Assembly (NCBI RefSeq): GCF_000803065.1
Contig: NZ_JSXI01000085.1
Span: 29,450 to 93,449, forward strand
From: Sphingomonas sp. ERG5
GTDB taxonomy: Bacteria > Pseudomonadota > Alphaproteobacteria > Sphingomonadales > Sphingomonadaceae
Direction of reading: 5' to 3'
Length of the DNA: 64,000 nt
Shown in pieces: positions 33,365 through 41,392 of this stretch. The first letter of the stretch is position 1. Each line of letters begins with the position of its first letter. Position numbers and translations under genes: made by a program. The notes below the pieces were generated by a model. It ran no database searches. It was given only the letters and a program-made list of their open reading frames with translations, and was not told where the DNA came from.

Positions 33365-33483
33365 GGTTTCGAGCTGGGTTGATCCACCACCCCCGTTCGC
33401 CCTGAGCCTGTCGAAGGGCACGCGCGGCGCATGGGCTTCGACAGGCTCAGGGCGAACGGAGGGGGCGATTCCACCCAAGTCGA
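33365..33483. repeat. Dispersed palindromic repeat, copy B (inverted relative to A)
   Basis: The reverse complement of copy A (30728-30842) with few differences, including the flanking words GGTTTCGAGCTGGGTT and CCACCCAAGTCGA. The central arms are CCCCGTTCGCCCTGAGCC (33391-33408) and GGCTCAGGGCGAACGG. It lies 29 nt after the ECF gene and runs almost to the stop of the convergent DNA-repair gene, so it may double as a bidirectional terminator. Confidence 0.75.
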
Positions 33484-33490
33484 AGCCGCT

Positions 33491-34591
33491 CTAGTCGGGC
33501 AGCAGTTCGAACGACGCCCGGCCATGGACCTGGCCGTTGATCAGAATCTCGATGTCATGGCGGCCCGGATAGTGAATGCGGGTGGTGAAGTTCGCGATCG
33601 ATTGCCGCTTTCGCACCTGTTCGACGGCGCCCTCCGCCAGCTCCAGCGTCTTGAGTTTGAACACCTTGGCGGCGACGCCCCCTGACTTTTTGACGTAGTG
33701 GATCGCATAATCGACCACCAGCCGCTGGGATTCGTCGGCGAGGGAGGACAGTTCGAACGCGATGTCGATCGTCTGCCCCAATGTGATGGCGGCGGGCGAG
33801 ACGCGCAGGCCGGTCAGCGCCACCCGTGGTACCGCGCCTGCGCCGATGATCGTCAGGGCGCGGCGGTCGCCTTTCTTGATCAGGCTGCGCAGCGCATGTT
33901 TCGCGATCCACGCGGTGCCGGTTTTCTCCAGCGGCCACCGCTCGATACGGTCAAGCGCCCAGGCCGGGTTATCCTTGGTGATGTCGTTGAGGCTGTTGGC
34001 GACCGACCGGCGAACATAGAGGCTCGGATCGTCCTTCAGGGCATTGAGGATCGGCTCGAGCGGTGACGGGTCGCGCATGAGCGGCTTGATCTGGAACGAC
34101 CAGGGCAGGCGCGGCCGGCTGCCTTCGCTGGCCAGCCGGCGGACATGCTCATTCTCGTCATGAGCCCATGTCTCCATGACCGCGAGCGTTCGGGCGAAAT
34201 CGCGTTGCAGGAAATGGCGCACGGCGAATTCCGACGAGCCGAAGGTCGTGAAGAATTTGAGCGCGTCCATCGACGTTTCGAAATGCCCGGCGCCATGACG
34301 CGCGACATAGTCGGGCAGGATCAGGGTCACGAAACTGCTGTTCAGGCGCGGCGCCAGTTCGCGCAGCACGGCGATATTTGCCGCGTAATCGCCGGGCAGT
34401 GCCGCATGCAGGCTTTCCGCCACGCGGCCCATGCGCGCCATCAGCGAACCCTGATCGAAGTCGCTGCAGCGGGCGAGAAACAAGGCCCGGTCAAAGGCCG
34501 GTGAAACCAGGCTCGCTTCGTCGGCAATGTGGCGAATGCGCTGCGGATTGAAGATTTCCTTCAACGCTGGCGCTGCTTCTTTATCAGCCAT
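33491..34591 (-). CDS. HEAT-repeat DNA alkylation repair protein (AlkD-like)
   Basis: The 366-aa protein has tandem helical repeats (HFLQRDFARTLAVMETWAHDENEHVRRLASEGSRPRLPW, then DPSLYVRRSVANSLNDITKDNPAWAL) typical of AlkD-like glycosylases that excise alkylated bases. The last 100 residues (LRVSPAAITLGQTIDIAFELSSL onward) look like a separate beta-sandwich, as in longer members of the family. ATG 34591 has AAGGTGAG 3 nt upstream. It converges on the ECF gene across repeat B. Confidence 0.82.
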   Translation of the reverse strand: MADKEAAPALKEIFNPQRIRHIADEASLVSPAFDRALFLARCSDFDQGSLMARMGRVAESLHAALPGDYAANIAVLRELAPRLNSSFVTLILPDYVARHGAGHFETSMDALKFFTTFGSSEFAVRHFLQRDFARTLAVMETWAHDENEHVRRLASEGSRPRLPWSFQIKPLMRDPSPLEPILNALKDDPSLYVRRSVANSLNDITKDNPAWALDRIERWPLEKTGTAWIAKHALRSLIKKGDRRALTIIGAGAVPRVALTGLRVSPAAITLGQTIDIAFELSSLADESQRLVVDYAIHYVKKSGGVAAKVFKLKTLELAEGAVEQVRKRQSIANFTTRIHYPGRHDIEILINGQVHGRASFELLPD

Positions 34592-34836
34592 TATCTCACC
34601 TTGGCGGCGCGACATCGGGGTGTCCGGCATGGCGCGGTGACGGTCGTCATCCTCGATCTCTATGACGAAGCCCGGCGACCGGAGATAGAGGCGATCATCG
34701 CTCGGGGACAGGATCCACCGGCATGTCGGTGGCCAGTGGATGCCGGTCGGTCGATTTGGCGAAACGTTCAAGACGCCCGCATGCCGGCGCGTCCATCTCG
34801 GCGGCAGTCATTCATCGACGGCGCAAAGGATATGCC

Positions 34837-35496
34837 ATGCAGTCAGATCAGAAGTTCGTGCCCGCTCTCGGCATATCGAGCCTGACGGGCAATTACGATC
34901 GCGTGGTGGCGGTCATGAGCCGGGAGCGTCGCTGGCGCTCGGCGCTGCTGGATTTGATGGCCCCGTCCGGGGCGGATTCGATCGTCGATTTCGGGGCCGG
35001 GACTGGGACGCTGTGCCTTGGCCTGAAACAGCGTGCACCCGATTGCCGGGTCATTGGAGTCGATCCGGATCCCGAAATACTCGTCATCGCCAAAGCCAAG
35101 GCCGACGCCCTGGGGATGGCGATCGACTGGCGTGAGGCGATGGGGGACCGGGTGGGGGAATTCATCGCGGATGGATCGGCGACCAAGGTGGTTTCGAGCC
35201 TCGTGTTCCATCACTGCGACTTGCCCATGAAACGGGATATTCTGCGCGCCATGGCCCGCGTCCTGCAGCCCGGAGGCCGCTTGTTCATTGCTGATTTCGG
35301 GCGTCAGCGGACGCTGACGATGCGGGCGCTGTTTCTATTGGTGCAGGCCGTCGATGGCTGGAAGACGACCGGCCAGAATGCGCGCGGGATATTGCCGCAA
35401 CTGATTGCCGAGGCTGGCTTTCTTCAGGTCGAGGAAAGACTGGTCGTCCCCACGCCGACGGGCTCTGTCTCGCTCTACACCGCGCGAAAGCCATGA
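34837..35496 (+). CDS. Class I SAM-dependent methyltransferase
   Basis: The 219-aa protein shows motif I SIVDFGAGTGTLCLGLKQ (residues 47-64), the acidic GVDPDPEILVIAKAKA after strand 2, VVSSLVFHHCDLP and the post-motif LQPGGRLFIADFG, the UbiE/Coq5-like pattern. The substrate is not evident. ATG 34837 follows AAAGGATATGCC. An upstream frame to 34723 is unsupported. Its 3' end overlaps the convergent AraC-type gene by 22 nt. Confidence 0.85.
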   Translation: MQSDQKFVPALGISSLTGNYDRVVAVMSRERRWRSALLDLMAPSGADSIVDFGAGTGTLCLGLKQRAPDCRVIGVDPDPEILVIAKAKADALGMAIDWREAMGDRVGEFIADGSATKVVSSLVFHHCDLPMKRDILRAMARVLQPGGRLFIADFGRQRTLTMRALFLLVQAVDGWKTTGQNARGILPQLIAEAGFLQVEERLVVPTPTGSVSLYTARKP

Positions 35497-36218
35497 TGTC
35501 GGCGTAGCGAGGTGGCCGCCACCCGTGGCGTGATGCCGAAGAAACGGCCCATGATCCGGGTCAGATGCGCCTGATCGCTGAATCCCGCCCCGGCTGCGGC
35601 TTCGGCCAGCGACTGGCCTGTCGCGATGATCTCGGCGGCCCGGGTCAGCATGCGCCATAGCCGCCACTGCGCCAGTGGCGCGGTCAGGGCCTGGGCGGCC
35701 AGGGCGCGCAGGCCCGATACCGAGACCCCGGCCGTCATCGCCGCACGGCGGATGGCGCCGGAGCCGCCCGGGTCTTCCGCAAGGGCGGCCAGGGCGCGGG
35801 CGAGGCGATCGTCGAGCAAGCGGGGGGGACAGGCTGCGATCAGGCGATCCATTGCCCCGGCCACATCCTCGGCCACCATGAGTTCGGGTGCGAGCTCCGG
35901 GGGAAGCTGGGCGATATCGCCGCCGGCACTTGCCGACCGCCATGCCTGACCGGCCGGGCTGTCGACCTCCACGAACACGCATCGGACGCCGCCCGGGTTC
36001 GGCGCGAGCCGATGACGCGTTCCCTCCCGTATCAGAATGGCGGGCCCGGTCACCGTGCCCTGATCGCCGGTGACGGACACTGGCCCTTTCAGGCCGATCG
36101 CCAGCTGGATGGCAAGGTGGCGGTGCGTTCTGGAGTCGGCGGTCGGGCCCTGATAGGCTGCCCAGCCGTCACCCAGCATGGTGATCCCGTCCCAATCCAT
36201 GATGCTCATTTCCGGCAT
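35475..36218 (-). CDS. AraC-family regulator
   Basis: The product of about 247 aa has an N-terminal cupin-like sensor (HRHLAIQLAIGLKGPVSVTGDQGTV, about 30-55) and a C-terminal pair of HTH motifs (AAMTAGVSVSGLRALAAQALTAPLAQWRLWRML and GAGFSDQAHLTRIMGRFFGITPR). AraC members are usually effector-dependent activators. The start is uncertain: ATG 36218, ATG 36209 and an upstream TTG at 36245 are in frame. It is divergent from the phospholipase-like gene at 36303. Confidence 0.82.
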   Translation of the reverse strand: MPEMSIMDWDGITMLGDGWAAYQGPTADSRTHRHLAIQLAIGLKGPVSVTGDQGTVTGPAILIREGTRHRLAPNPGGVRCVFVEVDSPAGQAWRSASAGGDIAQLPPELAPELMVAEDVAGAMDRLIAACPPRLLDDRLARALAALAEDPGGSGAIRRAAMTAGVSVSGLRALAAQALTAPLAQWRLWRMLTRAAEIIATGQSLAEAAAGAGFSDQAHLTRIMGRFFGITPRVAATSLRRHHGFRAV

Positions 36219-36302
36219 AGGCGAAACGCTTCTGCTATGCTTCAACTAGCCGACCAGGCGCGGCCTTAGGAAGCGCGCTTTGTCGGAAATCCTGGAGAGA
36301 TC

Positions 36303-37406
36303 ATGATCAGCGCCATTCTCGCCGCAACTCTGGTGGTACCCGTCCCTTGCGATCTCGAGCATCCCTCGGGCAAGCCCGGCTGTACCCGCGCCAGTGTTGA
36401 TGCTCTGCCGATGACCGCCATCCAGGTTGTCGGCACCCATAACAGCTACAAGAAAGCCATCGCGCCCGCCGAAATGGCGCTGCTCAAGACGATCAATCCC
36501 AAGGCTGCGGCGGCGCTGGACTATAGCCACCCCTCGCTGACCGAGCAGCTCGACGCCGGCGCCCGGCAGCTTGAGCTCGACTATGTCAACGATCCGGAGG
36601 GCGGGCGTTATGCGGCGCCGCTGGGCTTGAAGATGGCCCGGGACGCCGATGTCGCGCCCTATGACGCATCGGCGATGATGAAACCGGGCATGAAGGTCAT
36701 GCATGTTCCCGACATCGATTATCGCAGTGTCTGCCAGACCTTTGTCGCCTGCTTGACCGAGATTCGGGCCTGGTCCAGGGCGCATCCCGACCATATGCCG
36801 ATCCTGATCATCATGAACCTGAAGGATGACCAGATCCCGATCCCCGGCGCCGTGCCGCTGTTGCCGTTCGACGCCAGGGCGATGGACGCGATCGACGCCG
36901 AAATCCGCTCGGTCTTTCCCGACAACGCCATGATCACGCCGGACCGCGTGCAGGGCAGGCACGCGACGCTGCGTGCGGCGGTCGCCGCGGGTGACTGGCC
37001 GCGCCTGAAGGCCGCGCGCGGCAAGGTGATGTTCGCCATGGATGAGGGGCGGGAGAAGACCGACCTCTACCGTGGCGCGCGCAAATCGCTGGAGGGCCGA
37101 GCCATGTTCATCAACACGCCTGACCTGGACTCACCGGCTGCCGGTTACATCACGCTCAACGAGCCGATCGAGTTGGCCGATCGCATCGGCCAGGCGCTGA
37201 AGGCCGGACTGATCGTCCGCACCCGCGCCGATGCCGACACGGTCGAGGCGCGCAGCAACGACCATAAGCGCCAGGACGCCGCCTTCGCCGTCGGCGCGCA
37301 ATATGTCTCCACCGACTATCCCACGCCCGACACGAGGTTCGGGCCTTATGAGGCGCATTTGCCGGGTGGCGGCACGGCGCGGCTCAACCCCAGGACCGGG
37401 CGTTAG
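36303..37406 (+). CDS. Calcium-dependent PI-PLC-like phosphodiesterase
   Basis: The 367-aa protein has the Ca2+-dependent PI-phospholipase C1-like barrel: VVGTHNSYKKAI with the first catalytic His (about residue 43), LDAGARQLELDYVNDPEG with metal ligands, MKVMHVPDIDY with the second His, and VKFAMDEG-like VMFAMDEGREKTDLY. A short hydrophobic N-terminus (MISAILAATLVVPVP) suggests export. Family members cleave phosphodiester bonds in lipids. The natural substrate is unknown. Divergence from the AraC gene suggests regulation by it. Confidence 0.85.
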   Translation: MISAILAATLVVPVPCDLEHPSGKPGCTRASVDALPMTAIQVVGTHNSYKKAIAPAEMALLKTINPKAAAALDYSHPSLTEQLDAGARQLELDYVNDPEGGRYAAPLGLKMARDADVAPYDASAMMKPGMKVMHVPDIDYRSVCQTFVACLTEIRAWSRAHPDHMPILIIMNLKDDQIPIPGAVPLLPFDARAMDAIDAEIRSVFPDNAMITPDRVQGRHATLRAAVAAGDWPRLKAARGKVMFAMDEGREKTDLYRGARKSLEGRAMFINTPDLDSPAAGYITLNEPIELADRIGQALKAGLIVRTRADADTVEARSNDHKRQDAAFAVGAQYVSTDYPTPDTRFGPYEAHLPGGGTARLNPRTGR

Positions 37407-37542
37407 ACGGAGGCGGGCGGCTGCCGTCAAAAATCAGGGGCCACGCTATTGGCGCGGCCCCTGAGGAGGGCGATGGCAACCCTGCCGGCTCAGGGCGGAA
37501 GAGTCTTCCGCGTGGGAGAGGCACCGACAGTCGGCCCGTCGC

Positions 37543-37743
37543 CTAGTTGAACCTGATGATGATCGAGCCGTTGCCGCCATCGCCTCCTGGGGAAGCATTG
37601 TCGCCAGCGGCGCCGTGCGCGCGCCGGGCCGCTACGGTGATGCAGGTAATCGGCGCGCCGATGGCAATCGCCGTCGATCCCGATGCACCGAAAGTAACCG
37701 GTCCGCCGCCCGGAATATTGAATTCGGTTTGTGTCTCGGTCAT
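37543..37743 (-). CDS. Small glycine-rich protein, 66 aa
   Basis: A real start is supported by GGAG 8 nt before ATG 37743. The product begins MTETQTEFNIPGGGPVTFG and ends GGDGGNGSIIIRFN, a glycine-rich ending similar to C-termini of glycine-rich phage and surface proteins. It has a single Cys (PITCITVA) and no signal peptide. I do not recognise a family. The surrounding 37407-37542 and 37744-37963 hold no other gene that I can support and are comparatively A/T-rich. Confidence 0.5.
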   Translation of the reverse strand: MTETQTEFNIPGGGPVTFGASGSTAIAIGAPITCITVAARRAHGAAGDNASPGGDGGNGSIIIRFN

Positions 37744-37963
37744 CTCTGTTTCTCCTATCGTTGGCAGACCGAAAGAACGATCCCAAGTCAGGAGACAAGC
37801 TGGATGTTGCTCGCCTCAGTAGCACGCTTGCAGATAAGACGTGGCAACACCCGCCGTTGCGGCGTCAGCAATATTCGTGGCTAGTAAAAAATGGTTAATT
37901 GAACTCAGTGCGATCGCATAGATTTACTGTATCCGGATTGGGTCAATTAATAGCTGCGTTTCA

Positions 37964-38163
37964 TTATGAGACAGTCTTTGGAGCGAACATGTCCTGCATT
38001 TTCTGCTGATAATGCTCTTCCGGCGTAGTCCAGCGCAGGTCGGCGAGAAGCTCGGTGTCGGCGCCCGCCAGGTACCGGATCTTGCGGCTTTCATCGGTTG
38101 CGCCGAGAAAGTCGCCTCGGCGACTTCCTTCTCCGTGCAATAGGCGGTCGGATAGTCGGCCAT
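37964..38163 (-). pseudogene. 3' fragment of a short-chain dehydrogenase (SDR), frameshifted
   Basis: Downstream of the aminotransferase stop the minus strand reads MADYPTAYCTEKEVAEA in one frame and then, one frame over, FLGATDESRKIRYLAGADTE, followed by LLADLRWTTPEEHYQQKMQDMF and stop. Together this is the C-terminal end of an SDR of the type ending with a GAD/LRY core. A single missing base near 38109-38115 separates the two frames, and everything 5' is absent. I read it as a decayed remnant joined to the aminotransferase by deletion or recombination. Confidence 0.55.
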
Positions 38164-38170
38164 CTTCAGG

Positions 38171-39301
38171 CTAGAGCCGGGCAAGGTGCTCGCGAAAGGC
38201 AGTGAGTCCGTCCGACAGACCGGCGCGACCGAAGCCGACCCGGAAACGGTCGGTCGGTGTCGGGCCAAGATCGGATCGATAGATGGTCGACGGCAGCACC
38301 AGCACGCCGGCTTCCTCGACCAGCCTTGTCGCGAACGCATCGACGGTGCCCGGGCCTGTCCAGCGCGGATAACCGACGCAGCCGCCATCGGGGCGGCGCC
38401 ATTCGAACAGGTGCCGATGGTCGTCGAAAAAGGCGTCGAACAAAGCGAGATTGTCACGCACCAGGGCATTGTTGCGGGCCAGGATGCGGTCGCGTGCGCG
38501 CAGGCCGATGACCGCAAGCCGTTCGCTCGGCCCTGAATTGCAGATCGAGAGATAATGCTTCATCCGCTCCATGCGGACGAGCAGGTCGCGATCGGCGCAG
38601 GCGATCCAGCCGATGCGCAGGCCGGGCAGGCCATAGGCCTTCGACATCACGTTGAGCGACAGGCCGCGCTCGTACAGGTCGGCGACCTGCGACAATTGGC
38701 GGTCGTCGTCAGCGCCCAGCAAGCGATAGACCTCATCGCTGAACAGCCAGATACCGTGCCGCCGGCAAAGCGCGATCAACCCATCCAGCGTCGCGCGTGA
38801 TATGATGCGGCCCGTCGGGTTATGCGGGAAATTGATCGAGACGAGTTTTGTGTTGGGCCGGATCGCGGCGGCAAGCTGGTCGAGATCGAGATCCCAGCCG
38901 GTCGCCGGATCGAGCGGCACGCCGGTCACGTCGCAAATCGACAGCGGGACCGTTTCGGCCGCCTGGTAATTTGGCGTGACCACAATGGCATGGTCGCCCT
39001 GCGCCAGCAGGACATTGGCCGCGACATAAAGACCTTCCTCCGCGCCAGCAAAGCACAATATGTCGTCGGCCGAACGCACGTCATAGGTGCGCGCGATCTC
39101 GGTCCGCAGATCCGGTGCGCCGAATGTCTCGGTATAGCCGAGCCACATCGTTTCAAAGGCTTCGGCATCCCGCGGATCGGCCAGGTCGAGCAGCTCCCTC
39201 AGGGTCATGCTTTGCGCATCGGAGGCGGTGAGATGGAAGCGGGCCTTGAACTCCCATTGGGAGAAATAGGTCTCGAGGCGGAAATCCTGCAGGGCGGGCA
39301 T
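38171..39301 (-). CDS. PLP-dependent aminotransferase, class I/II fold
   Basis: The 376-aa enzyme has the fold type I landmarks: VTPNYQAAETVPLSICDVTGVPL around residues 108-128, NFPHNPTGRIISRATLDGLI (the NPTG motif), FSDEVYRLLG with the ring-contacting Asp and Tyr, the PLP lysine in MSKAYGLPGLRIGW, and a late Arg in DRFRVGFGRAG. The amino donor is unknown. It starts 4 nt after the YheO-PAS regulator. As those regulators include the D-arginine regulator DauR, an amino-acid catabolic role is plausible. Confidence 0.9.
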   Translation of the reverse strand: MPALQDFRLETYFSQWEFKARFHLTASDAQSMTLRELLDLADPRDAEAFETMWLGYTETFGAPDLRTEIARTYDVRSADDILCFAGAEEGLYVAANVLLAQGDHAIVVTPNYQAAETVPLSICDVTGVPLDPATGWDLDLDQLAAAIRPNTKLVSINFPHNPTGRIISRATLDGLIALCRRHGIWLFSDEVYRLLGADDDRQLSQVADLYERGLSLNVMSKAYGLPGLRIGWIACADRDLLVRMERMKHYLSICNSGPSERLAVIGLRARDRILARNNALVRDNLALFDAFFDDHRHLFEWRRPDGGCVGYPRWTGPGTVDAFATRLVEEAGVLVLPSTIYRSDLGPTPTDRFRVGFGRAGLSDGLTAFREHLARL

Positions 39302-39305
39302 GGCG

Positions 39306-39959
39306 CTACTCGGCTGACTGGCTGGACGATGTCCGGGCGGGTGAGGGGGCGGTGCCGCGTGCTTCCTTCAGCACCTTGTAGAGCGTGGCCCGCGAGAGAT
39401 TGAGGAGCTGCGCGATATAGGGCGCAGCGGTCCGCACATCGAACACGCCGCGGTCATCAAGCTCGGTGATCAGCGCGAGGCGCTGGGCAGGGTTCAGCGC
39501 ACCGGGGGTGACGCCACGGATCGAGACGAAATGCCCGACCAGCTCATTGGCTTCTTCGCGCCAGTCGCGCTGGAAGAGCGAGCCGGGCCGCTCGCTGTCT
39601 TCCTGATAGGAGAGAAAATCCTGGGTCAGCGCGCGCAGGGTTTCGGCCATCGAGACATCGACATTGATGCACAACAGCCCGATCGGCCGGTTGTCCGTGT
39701 CACGCAGAACGGCGGTGATCGATTTCAGTTTCCGGCCGTCCCAATTGGTCTTGGGATAGGGGCCAAGGATCGACTGATCGAGGGTCACGCCATTGGCCAG
39801 CTCAGTCAGCGACTCGTCCAGAGGCACACGCCCGGACAAGCCACCCACGATATGATGGATCGTTCCATGGGCCAGATCGTGGATCACGGCTTCCACATGC
39901 GGGTGGAAAACCATGGCGATCGCGTCGGCGACGGGAATGAACGAATCCAGGCTGATCAT
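39306..39959 (-). CDS. YheO-like PAS/HTH regulator (DauR-like)
   Basis: The 217-aa protein has an N-terminal YheO-like PAS domain (HPHVEAVIHDLAHGTIHHIVGGLSGR at about 18-43, GRKLKSITAVLRDTDNRPIGLLCINVD) and a C-terminal HTH (RGVFDVRTAAPYIAQLLNLSRATLYKVLKEA). DauR of this family represses D-arginine utilisation. Co-transcription with the aminotransferase suggests it governs that gene and itself. An AGACAT-A-ATGTCT dyad lies 21 nt upstream of its start. Confidence 0.85.
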   Translation of the reverse strand: MISLDSFIPVADAIAMVFHPHVEAVIHDLAHGTIHHIVGGLSGRVPLDESLTELANGVTLDQSILGPYPKTNWDGRKLKSITAVLRDTDNRPIGLLCINVDVSMAETLRALTQDFLSYQEDSERPGSLFQRDWREEANELVGHFVSIRGVTPGALNPAQRLALITELDDRGVFDVRTAAPYIAQLLNLSRATLYKVLKEARGTAPSPARTSSSQSAE

Positions 39960-39979
39960 GCCGCTGGCTAACCCGTTTA

Positions 39980-39992
39980 AGACATAATGTCT
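39980..39992. promoter_or_regulatory. Short dyad upstream of the YheO-type regulator
   Basis: AGACAT-A-ATGTCT is a perfect 6-bp inverted repeat between the divergent YheO-type and ArsR genes, close to the former. It is a candidate autoregulatory site. The evidence is position and symmetry only. Confidence 0.35.
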
Positions 39993-40063
39993 ATTTGAGA
40001 GACAGGTTGTATTTTAGAGATGGTTGCTCATTCAGTGAGGGCACAGATAGATTAGTATTGACT

Positions 40064-40089
40064 AATCAATTAGCCATCGCTAATTGATT
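40064..40089. promoter_or_regulatory. Operator-like dyad for the ArsR regulator at 40093
   Basis: AATCAATTAGC-CATC-GCTAATTGATT is a perfect 11-bp inverted repeat ending 3 nt before the ArsR start codon. It lies where a repressor would block its own transcription, and A/T-rich dyads of this size are normal for ArsR-type proteins. A longer relative, TAGTATTGACTAATC, lies just upstream. Confidence 0.6.
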
Positions 40090-40092
40090 CGC

Positions 40093-40425
40093 ATGACCGA
40101 AGCCGCTTCCATCGACGCCATCATGCGCACACTCGCCGACCCAACCCGGCGCGCGGTGTTCGAGCGAGTCGTCAGCACCGACGAAATCAGTGTCGCCGAA
40201 CTGACGTTGGGGAGCGGCGTGACGCAGGGCGCCATTTCTCAGCATCTCAAATCGCTGAAACTGGCGGGTCTGGTCGTCGAGCGCCCGGAAGGGCGGAAAG
40301 TCTATTATCGCGCCCAGCCCGACGGCCTCGCGCCGCTGGCCGAATGGATGCGCCATTACGGCGTCTTCTGGCGCGAACGCTTCACCAACCTCCGCAGCCT
40401 GTTGAAAGAGATGGATGATGAATGA
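40093..40425 (+). CDS. ArsR-family regulator paired with an SRPBCC protein
   Basis: The 110-aa winged-helix protein reads IDAIMRTLADPTRRAVFERVVSTDEISVAELTLGSGVTQGAISQHLKSLKLAGLV, the ArsR HTH, with no metal-binding cysteines. ATG 40093 is preferred to the TTG at 40084, which would overlap the operator dyad. It overlaps the SRPBCC gene by 11 nt. The pair repeats the arrangement at 23.5-24.3 kb. Confidence 0.88.
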   Translation: MTEAASIDAIMRTLADPTRRAVFERVVSTDEISVAELTLGSGVTQGAISQHLKSLKLAGLVVERPEGRKVYYRAQPDGLAPLAEWMRHYGVFWRERFTNLRSLLKEMDDE

Positions 40426-40891
40426 CATTGCGTTGAAATCCGACACTCAGGAAATCGTGGTCGACGAGGTTTTCCCGCACGCGCCGGAAAAGCTCTGGAA
40501 GACCCTGGCCAGCGGTGCGTTGATGGGCCGATGGCTGATGGTGCCGACCGGGTTCGAACCGGTGCAGGGAAAGCATTTCACCTTCCAGACCACACCCGCC
40601 GGCGCCTGGGACGGGGTGATTCATTGCGAAGTGATCGAGGCGATCCCGGACGAGCGTCTCGTTTTCGCGTGGCGCGGCGGGGATGACGGCAATGTCGGTT
40701 ATGGCTCACGCCTCGACACCGTCGTTTCGCTGATCCTGTCCAGGACCGATGGCGGGACGCGGCTTCGCCTGATCCATTCGGGTTTCGTCACGCCGAGGAA
40801 CGACTCCGCTTTCTCGAGCATGAGCAATGGCTGGAAGAAAGTCGTCCAGAATGTCGGCGCCATCGCTGGCGAAGAGGGCTCCGCGCACTGA
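40415..40891 (+). CDS. AHSA1/SRPBCC-domain protein
   Basis: A 158-aa protein of the AHSA1 type: EIVVDEVFPHAPEKLWKTLASGALMGRWLM, FTFQTTPAGAWDGVIHCEVIE and DGGTRLRLIHSGFVTPRNDSAFSSMSNGWKKVVQ. It is co-translated with the upstream ArsR gene (11-nt overlap). Its ligand is unknown. Such pairs are widespread and usually sense small organic compounds. Confidence 0.86.
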   Translation: MMNDIALKSDTQEIVVDEVFPHAPEKLWKTLASGALMGRWLMVPTGFEPVQGKHFTFQTTPAGAWDGVIHCEVIEAIPDERLVFAWRGGDDGNVGYGSRLDTVVSLILSRTDGGTRLRLIHSGFVTPRNDSAFSSMSNGWKKVVQNVGAIAGEEGSAH

Positions 40892-40921
40892 CGCGCAGGC
40901 ATATTCAGACAGGAGAGAGAA

Positions 40922-41338
40922 ATGAGCGAGCCCTATACCGGCGGCTGCGCGTGCGGCGCGATCCGTTACGACATTTCGGCCGAGCCCTTGGTGTCGAACC
41001 ATTGTCAGTGCCGCGACTGCCAGCGCAAGAGCGGCACTGGACACGGGTCTTATATGACCTTCGCGCAGCGCCGTGACGTGACGCTCGCCGGCGACGCGAC
41101 GCATTGGGAGATTGTCGGCGCCAGCGGCAATGTGAAGACGCGCAGCTTTTGCCCGACCTGCGGATCGCCGGTCTATCTGACTTTCGCGGCGATGCCCGAT
41201 CTGTTCACGATTCACGCCGCCAGCCTCGATGATCCAGGTCGGTATGTGCCGCAAATCGTGACCTACGCCTCAAGCGGACATGCCTGGGATCGCCTCGATC
41301 CGGCACTTCCGACGTTCGACAAGATGCCGCCAATGTGA
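40922..41338 (+). CDS. GFA-family zinc protein (glutathione-dependent formaldehyde-activating enzyme fold)
   Basis: The 138-aa protein has the GFA zinc pattern: GGCACGAIRYD (CxC), NHCQCRDCQRKSG (CxCxxC) and SFCPTCGSPVYL (CxxC), which together bind two zinc ions. Most family members are of unknown activity. A few act on glutathione-formaldehyde adducts. It lies 30 nt after the SRPBCC gene behind a GGAGAGAGAA ribosome binding site, so it is the third gene of the ArsR operon. Confidence 0.87.
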   Translation: MSEPYTGGCACGAIRYDISAEPLVSNHCQCRDCQRKSGTGHGSYMTFAQRRDVTLAGDATHWEIVGASGNVKTRSFCPTCGSPVYLTFAAMPDLFTIHAASLDDPGRYVPQIVTYASSGHAWDRLDPALPTFDKMPPM

Positions 41339-41392
41339 ATTGCGACCGGTATCCCGGCGCAATCTGTCGGGGCCGAACCGTGCCTTTGTCTC

